Program-made: the position numbers and the translations under genes
Notes under the pieces: generated by a model
What the model saw: the letters and a program-made list of their open reading frames with translations, nothing else
Told to the model about the DNA's origin: nothing
Databases searched by the model: none
Shown here: positions 7,049 to 14,733 of the stretch, one piece after another
Position numbering within the stretch: position 1 is the stretch's first letter
Layout of the letters: each line of letters starts with the position of its first letter
From: Blastococcus fimeti
GTDB taxonomy: Bacteria; Actinomycetota; Actinomycetes; Mycobacteriales; Geodermatophilaceae
Direction of reading: 5' to 3'
Assembly: GCA_900102115.1 (NCBI GenBank)
Contig: FNAW01000013.1
Location: 1 to 37,454, forward strand
DNA length: 37,454 bases

Positions 7049-8800
7049 ATGCCCGGACGACGACGGCGCAGCACGACCAGCAGCAGCCGGACCACGACGA
7101 CCCGGACGCGGACGGCGGCGCCGCGGAAGCGGGCGGCCGCGAAGCCGAGCAAGGCGGCGCCCGGGCTGCCGGTGGCGGGCCCGGGGGAGCGGGTGTGGGT
7201 GCTGGCGGTCCCGTTCCGGGCCCCGGCGCCCGGTGCGGTCTGGCACGCCGGGCTGCAGGTGCACGTCTGGGTCGGCGGCGAGCTGCCGGCGGCGCTGGTG
7301 CCCTACGACCCGCCGCCGTACAGCTTCGAGCGGTTCGTCGAGGACGAGCTCAACGCCGATCCCCGGCCGCTGCCCGAGGCGCGCCCGCTGACCCCGCGCG
7401 ACCAGCAGTGCGACGGCGCCGACGTCGTCGCCGCCCACGCGGCGGGCGGCGGCCGGGTGTTCCTGCTGGGGGACGACCCGGGCGTCGGCAAGACCGGCAC
7501 GGCGATCCTGGCGGTCAAGGCGATCGCCGAGCAGCGCGACGTCTCGCGGGTGCTGGTCGTCGCCGACCGCCCCGCGGCGATCACCATCCCGCACTGGTCG
7601 CGCTCGATCGCCGGGTTCGGCGACGGCGAGCTGCGCTGGTGCGTGACGACGTGGGACCGGCTGGGCAAGGTGGCCGCGGTGCAGCGGGCGACCGGCGCGC
7701 GGTTCGACGTCGTCGTCGCCGACGAGGCGCACATGGTGCGGCACGCGACCACGCAGCGGTGGAAGCACTGGAAGGCGGTCTCCGGCGCCGGCCGGGTCAA
7801 GGACGCCCCGTACGTGCTGGCCTGCACCGCGACCCCGGCGCACACCCCGCTCGAGCTGCCGTACCTGGCGCCGCAGTTCGCCGTCCAGCACGGCGAGCCG
7901 CTGAAGGACTGGGCGGACCTCCCGGCGCGGCTGGCCGCGCGGGGGTTCCACGTGGAACGTGGCCGGTACGGCTGGCAGTGGACCGAGGACGCCGACGAGC
8001 GGCGCGCCGACCTCGGCATGCTGCAGAGCTGGCTGGCCGAGGCCGACCCGCCGGCGACGCTGCACCGGCCCGCGCCCTGGGGCCCGGTGTCGGTGAGCGG
8101 GGCGCCTGTGGCGCTGACCCCCGCCGAGCGGGCGTCCTACGAGGCGGAGTGGTCGGAGTTCCGGGCCGAGATGCAGCTCGCCCGCCGATCGCGACAGACC
8201 GCGCGCGGGCGGGCCGCGCTGCTGCGGTTCCGGCAGAAGGCCGGGCTGATCCGGGTGCAGGCCACCGTCGACTGGGTGAAGGCCCAGGTGGAGGCCGAGC
8301 GCCAGGTGGCGGTGTCGGTGGAGTTCGTGGAGACGGCCGCGGATCCGATCCGGGAGGCGCTGCTGTCCGCCGGGATCGAGGTGGCCGGCATCTACGGCCG
8401 CGACCGGTTCGACGTCGAGGGCGAGCGGCTGCGCTTCCAGCGCGGCGAGGCGCAGGTGTGCGTGTTCACCGTGACCGCCTCGATCAGCCTGCACGCCGGG
8501 GAGCTGCTGCCCGACGGGTCGCACGCCTCCGAGCTGCCGCGGGTGGGGTTGTTCCACCAGCCGCGGTTCTCCGGCATCCAGGCGCGGCAGGTCACCGGTC
8601 GCACGCACCGCGACGGGCGCACCTCGCCCTGGCTGGTGGCGTTCGCCGAGGACACCGTCGAGGAGCAGGTGGCGCGGGTCATGGTCGAGCGGCTGGCGGT
8701 CACCGGCTCCACCGCCGGCGCGGACACCTCCGCGCTGCAGGAGATCGCCGAGCTGCTCGAGGCCGACTGGCTGCCGGCCACGGCGCTCGCGGACAGCTGA
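7049..8800 (+). CDS. SNF2-like DEAD/DEAH-box helicase
   Basis: 583 residues with a superfamily 2 helicase core of SWI2/SNF2 type. Motif I is GDDPGVGKTGTA (about residue 148), motif II VVADEAHMVRH, motif III ACTATPAH, and motif VI QVTGRTHRDGR near residue 525. The N-terminal 45 residues are a basic Arg/Ser/Thr/Ala-rich tail, possibly a nucleic-acid-binding extension. ATG at 7049 has a strong GGAGGT ribosome site at good spacing. There is no adjacent nuclease, methyltransferase or other expected partner, so it appears to be an orphan. The compact architecture recalls phage- or mobile-element-derived helicases, but the neighbourhood shows no other sign of transfer. Role in repair, remodelling of DNA-protein complexes or defence cannot be decided here. 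Confidence 0.85.
   Translation: MPGRRRRSTTSSSRTTTTRTRTAAPRKRAAAKPSKAAPGLPVAGPGERVWVLAVPFRAPAPGAVWHAGLQVHVWVGGELPAALVPYDPPPYSFERFVEDELNADPRPLPEARPLTPRDQQCDGADVVAAHAAGGGRVFLLGDDPGVGKTGTAILAVKAIAEQRDVSRVLVVADRPAAITIPHWSRSIAGFGDGELRWCVTTWDRLGKVAAVQRATGARFDVVVADEAHMVRHATTQRWKHWKAVSGAGRVKDAPYVLACTATPAHTPLELPYLAPQFAVQHGEPLKDWADLPARLAARGFHVERGRYGWQWTEDADERRADLGMLQSWLAEADPPATLHRPAPWGPVSVSGAPVALTPAERASYEAEWSEFRAEMQLARRSRQTARGRAALLRFRQKAGLIRVQATVDWVKAQVEAERQVAVSVEFVETAADPIREALLSAGIEVAGIYGRDRFDVEGERLRFQRGEAQVCVFTVTASISLHAGELLPDGSHASELPRVGLFHQPRFSGIQARQVTGRTHRDGRTSPWLVAFAEDTVEEQVARVMVERLAVTGSTAGADTSALQEIAELLEADWLPATALADS
7945..7958. other. Perfect 14-bp palindrome resembling parS
   Basis: GTTCCACGTGGAAC inside the helicase coding sequence. 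It differs from the common chromosomal parS core GTTTCACGTGAAAC by two symmetric changes. ParB-binding sites often lie within genes near oriC, and this window seems origin-proximal. The stretch also simply encodes Phe-His-Val-Glu, so coincidence is possible. Confidence 0.35.
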
Positions 8801-8804
8801 GCAG

Positions 8805-9599
8805 TCAGCCCTCCCCGCCCGGCGCGGGGAGCACGCGGTACCGCCCGACGTCGATGGGCTGGGACTCAGCGAACGTCTCGGACCCCACGACGTCCGGGAC
8901 CGACCCCGAGCCCTCCACCGCCTCCGTCGTCAGGCCGGGGGGCGTCAGGGACCCGAGCTCGACCGTCGCGGCCGGCTCCCCTCCCACGGTGTCGGACACG
9001 TAGGCGCAGGACTCGGCGAGGTCCTCGACGGCGTAGCAGTGCCCCGTCCCCGCCAGGGTCCAGACGTCGGCCAGCTCCGGCCGCTGCTGCACCACCTCCC
9101 GGGGCACGACACCCGGCCTCAGGAAGACGTGGACCGGCCGGTCGACGACGTAGCTGTTGAGGTTGTACGTGCTGGGCCGGCTCCCGATGAAGGCTTCCAC
9201 GGACAGCTCCCCCCGCATCGCCCCGATCTCGTACGCGCCCGCGGCGACGAGGAAGGTGCCCCGCCGCTCGTCCGCCTGCCGGGACGGGGCGTCGGGGAGC
9301 CGCACGTCGCGGTACACCTCGTCGGGCGCGAACTCCCAGACCACCACGTGGCCGACCACGTCCTCGTCGTGCTGCGTGAGGACGATGTCCGGCGCGCCGA
9401 CGAACCGGCCGCGTGCGACCACGTACGAGTTCGCGACCAGCTCGTCGGCGGTGGTGATCGTGTCGGTCCCGTAGGACTCGGCGACCGACACCGTCGGCAG
9501 CGGCTCCTGCGCCGTCGGCTCGGGCTCCTGGGCACCGCACGCTGCTCCGGTGGCCACGACGAGGGCGCAGAGCGCCGCGGCTCCGCGTGGACGGATCAC
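8805..9599 (-). CDS. Putative lipoprotein of unknown function
   Basis: 264 residues when started at the GTG at 9599. The start is chosen because it gives a short basic N-terminus and hydrophobic core ending in a Cys at residue 21 (ALVVATGAAC), a lipoprotein-like signal, although the lipobox is imperfect (GAAC). The mature part starts with a Pro/Glu/Gln-rich linker, then a soluble domain with no family I recognise; it contains repeated phrases such as ELVANSYVVARGRF and two Cys near the C-terminal third (GHCYAVEDLAESCAY) that could form a disulfide. A longer start at 9800 would overlap the divergent DUF3626 gene and bury the signal, so it is unlikely. It ends 4 bp from the convergent helicase stop. 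Confidence 0.7.
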   Translation of the reverse strand: MIRPRGAAALCALVVATGAACGAQEPEPTAQEPLPTVSVAESYGTDTITTADELVANSYVVARGRFVGAPDIVLTQHDEDVVGHVVVWEFAPDEVYRDVRLPDAPSRQADERRGTFLVAAGAYEIGAMRGELSVEAFIGSRPSTYNLNSYVVDRPVHVFLRPGVVPREVVQQRPELADVWTLAGTGHCYAVEDLAESCAYVSDTVGGEPAATVELGSLTPPGLTTEAVEGSGSVPDVVGSETFAESQPIDVGRYRVLPAPGGEG

Positions 9600-9705
9600 G
9601 GAGCGCGGCGTCCCGGCATGGCTCGCATGTGTAGTCGCAGGGCGTGACGACGTCGAGTGGTTCGCGCCCGGCGCCGCATGGACCGCGCGATGCCATGATC
9701 GCGCC

Positions 9706-10584
9706 GTGCCCCCGCCGTCCTCGCTCTCGGCCGAACGGGCGATCGCGCACGTGGCGCGGTCGGCGTCGGGCGAGCCCCTGGACCGGTCGCTGCGCATCAC
9801 CCTGAACTTCCACCCCGACCGCCTGCTGGACGGGGAGTCCGTGCTGGAACGGCTGGGGCGAGACGGCGTCTACCGGTCGCAGTTCGAGACCGGCACCAGC
9901 AACGGGGGGCTCACCGCGCACCCCGGCGGCGCCCGGTGGGGGTGGGAGCAGCGCATCTTCGGCGCCGCCTACGACGACGCGCCGGCCGCCGAGCGCCCGA
10001 AGTACGGGGCGCTGGACCACCGTCGGCGCCGGATCGGCGCCGCTCCCCGGTTCGGGTCGGCGCACCTGCGGCTGACCGAGGCGGTCCTGGACCGCAGCAC
10101 CTTCTGCTTTCCCGACTCGGTGTTCGAACCCACCGCGGTGGCGACCGCCGACCGGTTCGGGCTCCTCCCCCTCGTCGAGCGGTTCGAGGCGCGCGCGCTC
10201 ACCGACGAGGTCGAGGCGACCGAGGGGGGAGTCCTCGACGACTACGTCGAGGCACACGTGCACGGCCCCGTGGAACTGGCCACGGATGTCGAGGCCGTCG
10301 TCCTCGACCCCTGCTTCCGGAGCTCACCCACCGAGGACCGGGCTCGGGCGCTGGGAGTGCCCGTCGAGTGGCACGAGGGACGGCGGCTGACCGTGGAGAC
10401 GCTTGCCGAGCACCCGCTGTTCCGGGGCCCGCGCACGGTCGAGGTCGGCCGCCGGATCGCAGCCGATGGGGTGCTGGACGCGGCCGTGATCGGCCGCGCG
10501 GCGCGGATCGGCGACGAGGAGGCCCAGGACCTGAAGAAGGTCTGGCACTGCGTCGCCCGGTTCGGTGCGCCGGCCGGGAGCTGA
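9706..10584 (+). CDS. DUF3626 family protein
   Basis: 292 residues. The conserved sequence FETGTSNGGLTAHPGG followed by WEQRIFGAAYD and KYGALDHRR is typical of the DUF3626 family, whose function is unknown. Further conserved-looking blocks are FGSAHLRLTEAVLDRSTFCFPDS and YVEAHVHGPVEL. The chosen GTG at 9706 (VPPPSSLSAERAIAHV) places the start at the beginning of the family homology; the frame is open upstream to 9550 but there it overlaps the divergent lipoprotein gene. The stop is 3 bp from the convergent alcohol dehydrogenase stop. Confidence 0.8.
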   Translation: MPPPSSLSAERAIAHVARSASGEPLDRSLRITLNFHPDRLLDGESVLERLGRDGVYRSQFETGTSNGGLTAHPGGARWGWEQRIFGAAYDDAPAAERPKYGALDHRRRRIGAAPRFGSAHLRLTEAVLDRSTFCFPDSVFEPTAVATADRFGLLPLVERFEARALTDEVEATEGGVLDDYVEAHVHGPVELATDVEAVVLDPCFRSSPTEDRARALGVPVEWHEGRRLTVETLAEHPLFRGPRTVEVGRRIAADGVLDAAVIGRAARIGDEEAQDLKKVWHCVARFGAPAGS

Positions 10585-10587
10585 CCC

Positions 10588-11601
10588 TCAGGGCCGGAGC
10601 ACCGCCCGGCCCATCACCCGGCCGGCCCGCAGGTCCTCGAGCGCCGCCCCGGCCTGCTCCAGCGGGTACTCGACGACCGTGGCGCCCAGCCGCCCACGCG
10701 CCGCCAGGTCCAGCGCCGCCACTAGTTCCGAGCGCCGGTTCCCCACCGAGGTCAGGATCCGTTGCTCGGGCACGACGAGCGACAGCGGCGTGATCTCCAC
10801 CGTGTCGACGCTGTAGCCGACGTACACGAGCGTGCCGCGCTTGCCGAGCGAAGCGAGGGCGGCCGCGCCGGTCTCGCGGGTACCGACCAGCTCGAAGACG
10901 ACGTCGGCGCCGTCGCCGTCGGTGGCCTCGCGGATCGCTCCAGCGACGTCCCCGGCCGTGGCGTCCACGGTCGCCACCGCACCGAGCTCGCGCGCCAGGG
11001 CCAGCCGCTCGGGGTTCCGCGCCACGGCGATGGGCCGGGCGCCGACCTCCCGCAGCACCTGCACCAGCGCCAGGCCGACGCCGCCGGCGCCGTAGACGAC
11101 GGCCGAGGACCCCGGCCGCACCCCCGCCACGTCGACGGCGTGCAGCGCCGTGGTGGCGCTGCAGCACAGCGTGGCCGCCACGGACAGGTCCAGACCCTCG
11201 GGCACCGGTACGGCGGCGGAGGCGGGCACCACGATCCGGTCGGCGAAGCCACCGTCGGTCACGAACGCCAGGAACCCCAGCGGTGCATCGCACAGGTGGT
11301 CGTCGCCGGCCAGGCACGAGCGGCAGCGGTGACAGGCGTGCAGGTAGTGCACGGCGACACGGTCACCCGGCGCGACGCCCTCCACCCCGGCGCCCACCTC
11401 CGCGACCACGCCGGCCACCTCGTGGCCGAGCGTGAGCGGGGTGGTCGCCGGGGTCAGCAGCCCGTCGAGGAAGTGCAGCTCGGTGCCGCAGACCCCCGCC
11501 GCCACGACGTCGATCAGCACGTCGCCGGGCCCGGGTCGCGGGTCGTCGATCTCCTCGACGGCCAGCGGCCTGCCCTGACCGTGGAAACGGATCGCGCGCA
11601 T
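10588..11601 (-). CDS. Zinc-dependent alcohol dehydrogenase under a TPP riboswitch
   Basis: 337 residues of the medium-chain zinc alcohol dehydrogenase family. Catalytic zinc ligands are Cys in AAGVCGTELHF and His-Glu in LTLGHEVAG; the structural zinc site is the four-Cys cluster CHRCRSCLAGDDHLC; the Rossmann nucleotide site is VYGAGGVGLALVQ. ATG at 11601 follows GGGAGG at 6-nt spacing, and that ribosome site is the 3' end of a TPP riboswitch. The gene is therefore expected to be repressed by thiamine pyrophosphate. It diverges from thiM-thiE-thiD, which has its own TPP riboswitch. The alcohol substrate is unknown; oxidation or reduction of a thiamine precursor or breakdown product is an inference from the regulation only. 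Confidence 0.9.
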   Translation of the reverse strand: MRAIRFHGQGRPLAVEEIDDPRPGPGDVLIDVVAAGVCGTELHFLDGLLTPATTPLTLGHEVAGVVAEVGAGVEGVAPGDRVAVHYLHACHRCRSCLAGDDHLCDAPLGFLAFVTDGGFADRIVVPASAAVPVPEGLDLSVAATLCCSATTALHAVDVAGVRPGSSAVVYGAGGVGLALVQVLREVGARPIAVARNPERLALARELGAVATVDATAGDVAGAIREATDGDGADVVFELVGTRETGAAALASLGKRGTLVYVGYSVDTVEITPLSLVVPEQRILTSVGNRRSELVAALDLAARGRLGATVVEYPLEQAGAALEDLRAGRVMGRAVLRP

Positions 11602-11603
11602 CT

Positions 11604-11700
11604 CGTGCCTCCCTACGCCGGCATGACCCGGACAGGTTCGAACGGTCGGCGGCCGCAGCCGTCCTCTCAGCCCGATGCGTCGGGCTCCCGCGGTATGGGC
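11604..11700 (-). promoter_or_regulatory. TPP riboswitch (THI element) for the alcohol dehydrogenase
   Basis: Read on the minus strand the leader has the thiamine-pyrophosphate aptamer hallmarks in order: GGGAGCCCGA hairpin closing with TCGGG, the conserved CTGAGA (11670-11665), then GAACCTG, CGGGTCATGCCGGCG and TAGGGAGG. The last element contains the ribosome-binding site of the dehydrogenase gene, so ligand binding could hide it directly, a translational switch. I could not draw a convincing P1 stem; the rest is canonical. A -10-like TACGGT lies at 11708-11703, placing transcription start near the first aptamer base. Confidence 0.88.
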
Positions 11701-11702
11701 GA

Positions 11703-11763
11703 ACCGTAGCCACCACCGCGCGCCGAGGCACCCCCGGGCCCCACCCGGGCCCGGTGTTACGTT
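11703..11763. promoter_or_regulatory. Divergent promoter region between two riboswitches
   Basis: About 70 bp separate the two aptamers. On the minus strand TACGGT (11708-11703) fits a -10 box for the dehydrogenase leader. On the plus strand TGTTACGTT (11755-11763) fits an extended -10 for the thiM leader. No good -35 is seen for either. A GC-rich inverted repeat (GGGCCC / GGGCCC, about 11737-11752) lies between them. Confidence 0.45.
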
Positions 11764-11769
11764 CGGCGC

Positions 11770-11853
11770 GTACGTGGCACGGGGTGTCCCGCCCGGGACT
11801 GAGAACACACCCGTCGAACCTGCTCCAGTTCACACTGGCGAAGGGATGTCACC
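11770..11853 (+). promoter_or_regulatory. TPP riboswitch (THI element) for thiM-thiE-thiD
   Basis: Canonical thiamine-pyrophosphate aptamer: P1 pairs GTGGCA (11774-11779) with TGTCAC (11847-11852); CGGGGTGTCCC pairs into GGGACTGAGA; then ACACACCCG, GAACCTG, CCAGTTCACACTGGCG and AAGGGA. The AAGGGA (11841-11846) is the likely ribosome site of thiM, whose ATG is 10 nt further, so control is probably by hiding the ribosome site. Confidence 0.93.
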
Positions 11854-11856
11854 AGC

Positions 11857-12663
11857 ATGTCCGGTGCTGTGGAAACGATCGACCTGCGCGCGGCCCGCGA
11901 GGCGCTGAGCGCGAGCAGCCCCCTCGTGCACTGCCTGACCAACACGGTGGTGCAGACCTTGACCGCCAACGCCCTCCTGGCCGTAGGGGCCGCCCCGGCG
12001 ATGGTGGACGCCCCGCAGGAGGCGGGCGACTTCGCCGCCGTCGCCTCGGCCGTGCTGATCAACGTCGGCACGGTGCACGAGCGGACCGCCGAGGCGATGC
12101 GGCTGGCCGCCCGCTCCGCGCGCGCGGCGGGCACGCCGTGGGTGCTGGACCCCGTCGCCGTCGGCGGGCTCGCCTACCGGACGCAGCTGGCCGCCGAGCT
12201 GGTGGAGCTCGCGCCGGCCGTGGTGCGGGGCAACGCCTCGGAGGTCATGGCGCTGGCCGGGGCCGGAGCCGGGGGGCGGGGCGTGGACAGCACGGCCGGG
12301 GCGGACGACGCCGCCGCCGCGGCCGCCGCGCTCGCGGCCGGGACCGGCGGGGTGGTCGCCGTCAGCGGCGAGGTGGACCTGATCACCGACGGCCGGCGCA
12401 CCGTCCGGGTGGGCGGCGGGTCCCTGCTCCTGACGCGCACCACCGGGGCCGGGTGCGCCCTGGGAGCGCTGGTGGCCGCCTACGTCGCGACAACCGGCGA
12501 CGCGCTGACCGGCGCGGTCGCCGCCCACGCGCACGTCGCCGTCGCGGCGGAGCGGGCGGCCCGCACCGCCGCCGGGCCGGGCACGTTCGCCCCCGCCTGG
12601 CTCGACGCCCTCGATGCCGTGGGTCCGGAGGAGCTCGCCGGCGCGGACCTGCGGAGCGTCTGA
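11857..12663 (+). CDS. thiM: Hydroxyethylthiazole kinase ThiM
   Basis: 268 residues, ribokinase-fold kinase that phosphorylates 4-methyl-5-hydroxyethylthiazole, a thiamine salvage reaction. Family signatures are PLVHCLTNTVVQTLTANALLAVGAAPAM at the N-terminus, the DPVAVGGLAYRT block, VRGNASEVMALAG and the C-terminal TTGAGCALGALVAAY with the catalytic Cys-containing GAGC motif. It is the first gene after the TPP riboswitch. Its TGA overlaps the ATG of thiE (TGATG), giving a coupled three-gene operon. Confidence 0.96.
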   Translation: MSGAVETIDLRAAREALSASSPLVHCLTNTVVQTLTANALLAVGAAPAMVDAPQEAGDFAAVASAVLINVGTVHERTAEAMRLAARSARAAGTPWVLDPVAVGGLAYRTQLAAELVELAPAVVRGNASEVMALAGAGAGGRGVDSTAGADDAAAAAAALAAGTGGVVAVSGEVDLITDGRRTVRVGGGSLLLTRTTGAGCALGALVAAYVATTGDALTGAVAAHAHVAVAAERAARTAAGPGTFAPAWLDALDAVGPEELAGADLRSV

Positions 12664-13325
12664 TGCGCCCGCCGTTCGACCCGACCCTCTACCTGGTCAC
12701 CGACACGGAGCTGTGCTCCCCGCGCCCGGTGGCCGACGTGGTGCGCGCGGCGGTGGCCGGTGGCGTCACGGCCGTCCAGGTGCGCGACAAGCACGCCTCC
12801 CGCCGCGACCTCCTGGCACTCACCCGCGCCGTCCGGGACGCGCTGGCCGACCGCCCCGACGTCCCGGTGGTCGTGAACGACGCGGTCGACGTGGCCCTGC
12901 TGGCCGGTGCCGACGGCGTGCACGTCGGCCAGGACGACCTGCCGGCGGCCGAGGTGCGCGCTCTGCTGGGCCCCGACCGGCTGCTCGGTCTGTCCGTGGA
13001 GAGCGCGGGCGACCTCGCCACGGCCCTCCGGCTGCCGCCCGGCACCGTCGACGTCGTGGGGCTCAGCCCGGTCTGGGCGACGCCGACCAAGCCGGAGGCC
13101 GGCCCCGGTCTGGGGCTCGAGGCGGTGGCCGAGATGGTCCGGACGGCACACGCCGGCGGGCTGCTGGCGGTGGCGATCGGTGGCATCGACGCCGGCCGGG
13201 CCGCCGCCGTGGCCGCCACCGGGGTGGACGGCGCCTGCGTCGTCTCCGCCGTCTGCGCGGCGGCCGACCCGCATGCAGCCGCGGCCACCCTCCGGGCGGC
13301 CATCACCACGGCGGCCGCCCGGTGA
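12663..13325 (+). CDS. thiE: Thiamine-phosphate synthase ThiE
   Basis: 220 residues, TIM-barrel enzyme that joins HMP pyrophosphate and thiazole phosphate into thiamine phosphate. Recognisable motifs are YLVTDTELC, GGVTAVQVRDK (pyrophosphate/magnesium site), VVNDAVDVALLAGADGVHVGQDDLP, LGLSVESAGD, VVGLSPVWATPTKP and AIGGIDAGRAAAV. ATG at 12663 shares one base with the thiM stop; its own TGA overlaps the thiD GTG by 4 nt. Together with ThiM and ThiD it completes salvage of both thiamine halves. Confidence 0.96.
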   Translation: MRPPFDPTLYLVTDTELCSPRPVADVVRAAVAGGVTAVQVRDKHASRRDLLALTRAVRDALADRPDVPVVVNDAVDVALLAGADGVHVGQDDLPAAEVRALLGPDRLLGLSVESAGDLATALRLPPGTVDVVGLSPVWATPTKPEAGPGLGLEAVAEMVRTAHAGGLLAVAIGGIDAGRAAAVAATGVDGACVVSAVCAAADPHAAAATLRAAITTAAAR

Positions 13326-14134
13326 CGCCGACCGCGCTGACCGTGGCGGGCAGCGACCCCAGCGGGGGAGCCGGGATCCAGGCCGACCTGAAGACCTTCA
13401 GCGCCCTGGGCGTCTACGGGACCGCCGTCCTCACCGCGCTCACGGCGCAGAACACCCACGGCGTCACCGGGGTGCACCCCGTGCCGGCGGCGTTCGTGGG
13501 CCGGCAGCTGACCACCCTGCTGGACGACGTCACGGTCCACGCCACCAAGCTCGGCATGCTGGGCAGCGCGGACGTGGTGCGCGAGGTTGCCGCCGTGCTG
13601 GCCGACCGTCGCCCCGGGCCGGTGATCTGCGATCCCGTGATGGTGGCGACCAGCGGCGACCGGCTGATCGACGACGAGGCGATCGCCGCCGTCCGCACCG
13701 AGCTGCTGCCGGTCGCCGATCTGATCACACCGAACGTGCCCGAGGCGGCGGCGCTGCTCGACGTCGCCCCGGCCACCGACGTCGCGGGCCTGCACGAGCA
13801 CGCGCGGGCCCTGCTCGACCTCGGCCCGGGCGCGGTGCTGCTCAAGGGTGGGCACCTCGGCGGCGAGCAGAGCACCGACGTGCTGGTCACCTCCGCCGGC
13901 ACCACGGTCAGCCGCCGGCCCCGCCTCGCGACGACGGCCACCCACGGCACGGGCTGCACGCTGTCCTCGGCGATCGCGGCGCTGGCGGCCCGCCCGGGCG
14001 GGACCCCGGACTGGCCCGCCCTGGTCGAGGGAGCTCGCGACTACCTGCACCGCGCGCTGTCGGAGGGCGCGTCCCTGTCCGTGGGCTCCGGGCACGGGCC
14101 GGTGCACCACTTCGCCGGGATCTGGCCGGCCTGA
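13322..14134 (+). CDS. thiD: HMP/HMP-phosphate kinase ThiD
   Basis: 270 residues, ribokinase-family bifunctional kinase that makes hydroxymethylpyrimidine pyrophosphate. Motifs are VAGSDPSGGAGIQADLKTF at the N-terminus, HATKLGMLGSADVV, CDPVMVATSGDRL, ITPNVPEAAALL, VLLKGGHLGG and ATHGTGCTLSSAIAA, the last with the catalytic Cys region. GTG at 13322 overlaps the thiE stop (GTGA). It is the last gene of the operon; a small gene follows on the opposite strand. Confidence 0.96.
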   Translation: MTPTALTVAGSDPSGGAGIQADLKTFSALGVYGTAVLTALTAQNTHGVTGVHPVPAAFVGRQLTTLLDDVTVHATKLGMLGSADVVREVAAVLADRRPGPVICDPVMVATSGDRLIDDEAIAAVRTELLPVADLITPNVPEAAALLDVAPATDVAGLHEHARALLDLGPGAVLLKGGHLGGEQSTDVLVTSAGTTVSRRPRLATTATHGTGCTLSSAIAALAARPGGTPDWPALVEGARDYLHRALSEGASLSVGSGHGPVHHFAGIWPA

Positions 14135-14179
14135 GGCGGCCCGGCCTCTACCCGAGCGGCGCGACGGACCCGCCGATGA

Positions 14180-14581
14180 TCACGCGTCGACCGCGGCGAG
14201 GAGGTCGTCCGCCTGGCGCACGCGCCGGAGGCACCACCGGTCCATGCTGACGGTCCCGGCCAGCAGCACCAGGGCGAGCAGACCCACGATCGGGTCGGAG
14301 TCGATCGCTGCGACGACGGCCGCGAGGACGGTGATGCACAGGCCCAGGCCCGCGACCGCCCAGCGGCTCTGCCGCGCGCTGTGGATCTCTTCCGCCAGGG
14401 CCCGCCGCCATGCAGCGGGCGCCGCTCCCTCGGGGAGCCGGCCCGTCCGCAGCGCCTCCTCGACCACGGCGCGGCCCTCGACGCGGTCCCGATCACGCTC
14501 CGCTCGGCGCCGGGTGACGGCCCGGAAGACGATCCAGAACACCGCCATCCCGGCCGCCCAGACCCCGCCGTACAGCAGCAC
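14180..14581 (-). CDS. Small membrane protein of unknown function (start uncertain)
   Basis: 133 residues from the GTG at 14581, with a first membrane helix (LLYGGVWAAGMAVFWIVF), a soluble stretch rich in Arg and Glu with a Trp-Arg pair near AAWRRALAEEIHSARQSRW, and two further helices (GLGLCITVLAAVVAAI and GLLALVLLAGTVSM). The same frame stays open to about 14735 and reads like real protein (HARWLARRRPVVVAVGALFVGAG), including a further helix, but I find no ATG, GTG or TTG there. So either the annotated GTG is right, a rarer start is used, or the upstream part has lost its start. No family recognised. Confidence 0.6.
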   Translation of the reverse strand: MLLYGGVWAAGMAVFWIVFRAVTRRRAERDRDRVEGRAVVEEALRTGRLPEGAAPAAWRRALAEEIHSARQSRWAVAGLGLCITVLAAVVAAIDSDPIVGLLALVLLAGTVSMDRWCLRRVRQADDLLAAVDA

Positions 14582-14733
14582 CAGCCACCAGTCCCACGGC
14601 TCGCGGCGGACGAGCGCTTCCAGCGCGGCGCGACCCGCCCCGACGAAGAGCGCGCCGACAGCGACGACGACAGGCCTCCGCCGCGCGAGCCACCGCGCGT
14701 GCTCACCCCCGACCCGCAGAGCGGGCCCGGAAC

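Noticed and set aside
11608..11853. rho-independent terminators in the riboswitch leaders
   Set aside because: No hairpin with a U tract follows either aptamer. Ribosome-site overlap suggests translational control instead.
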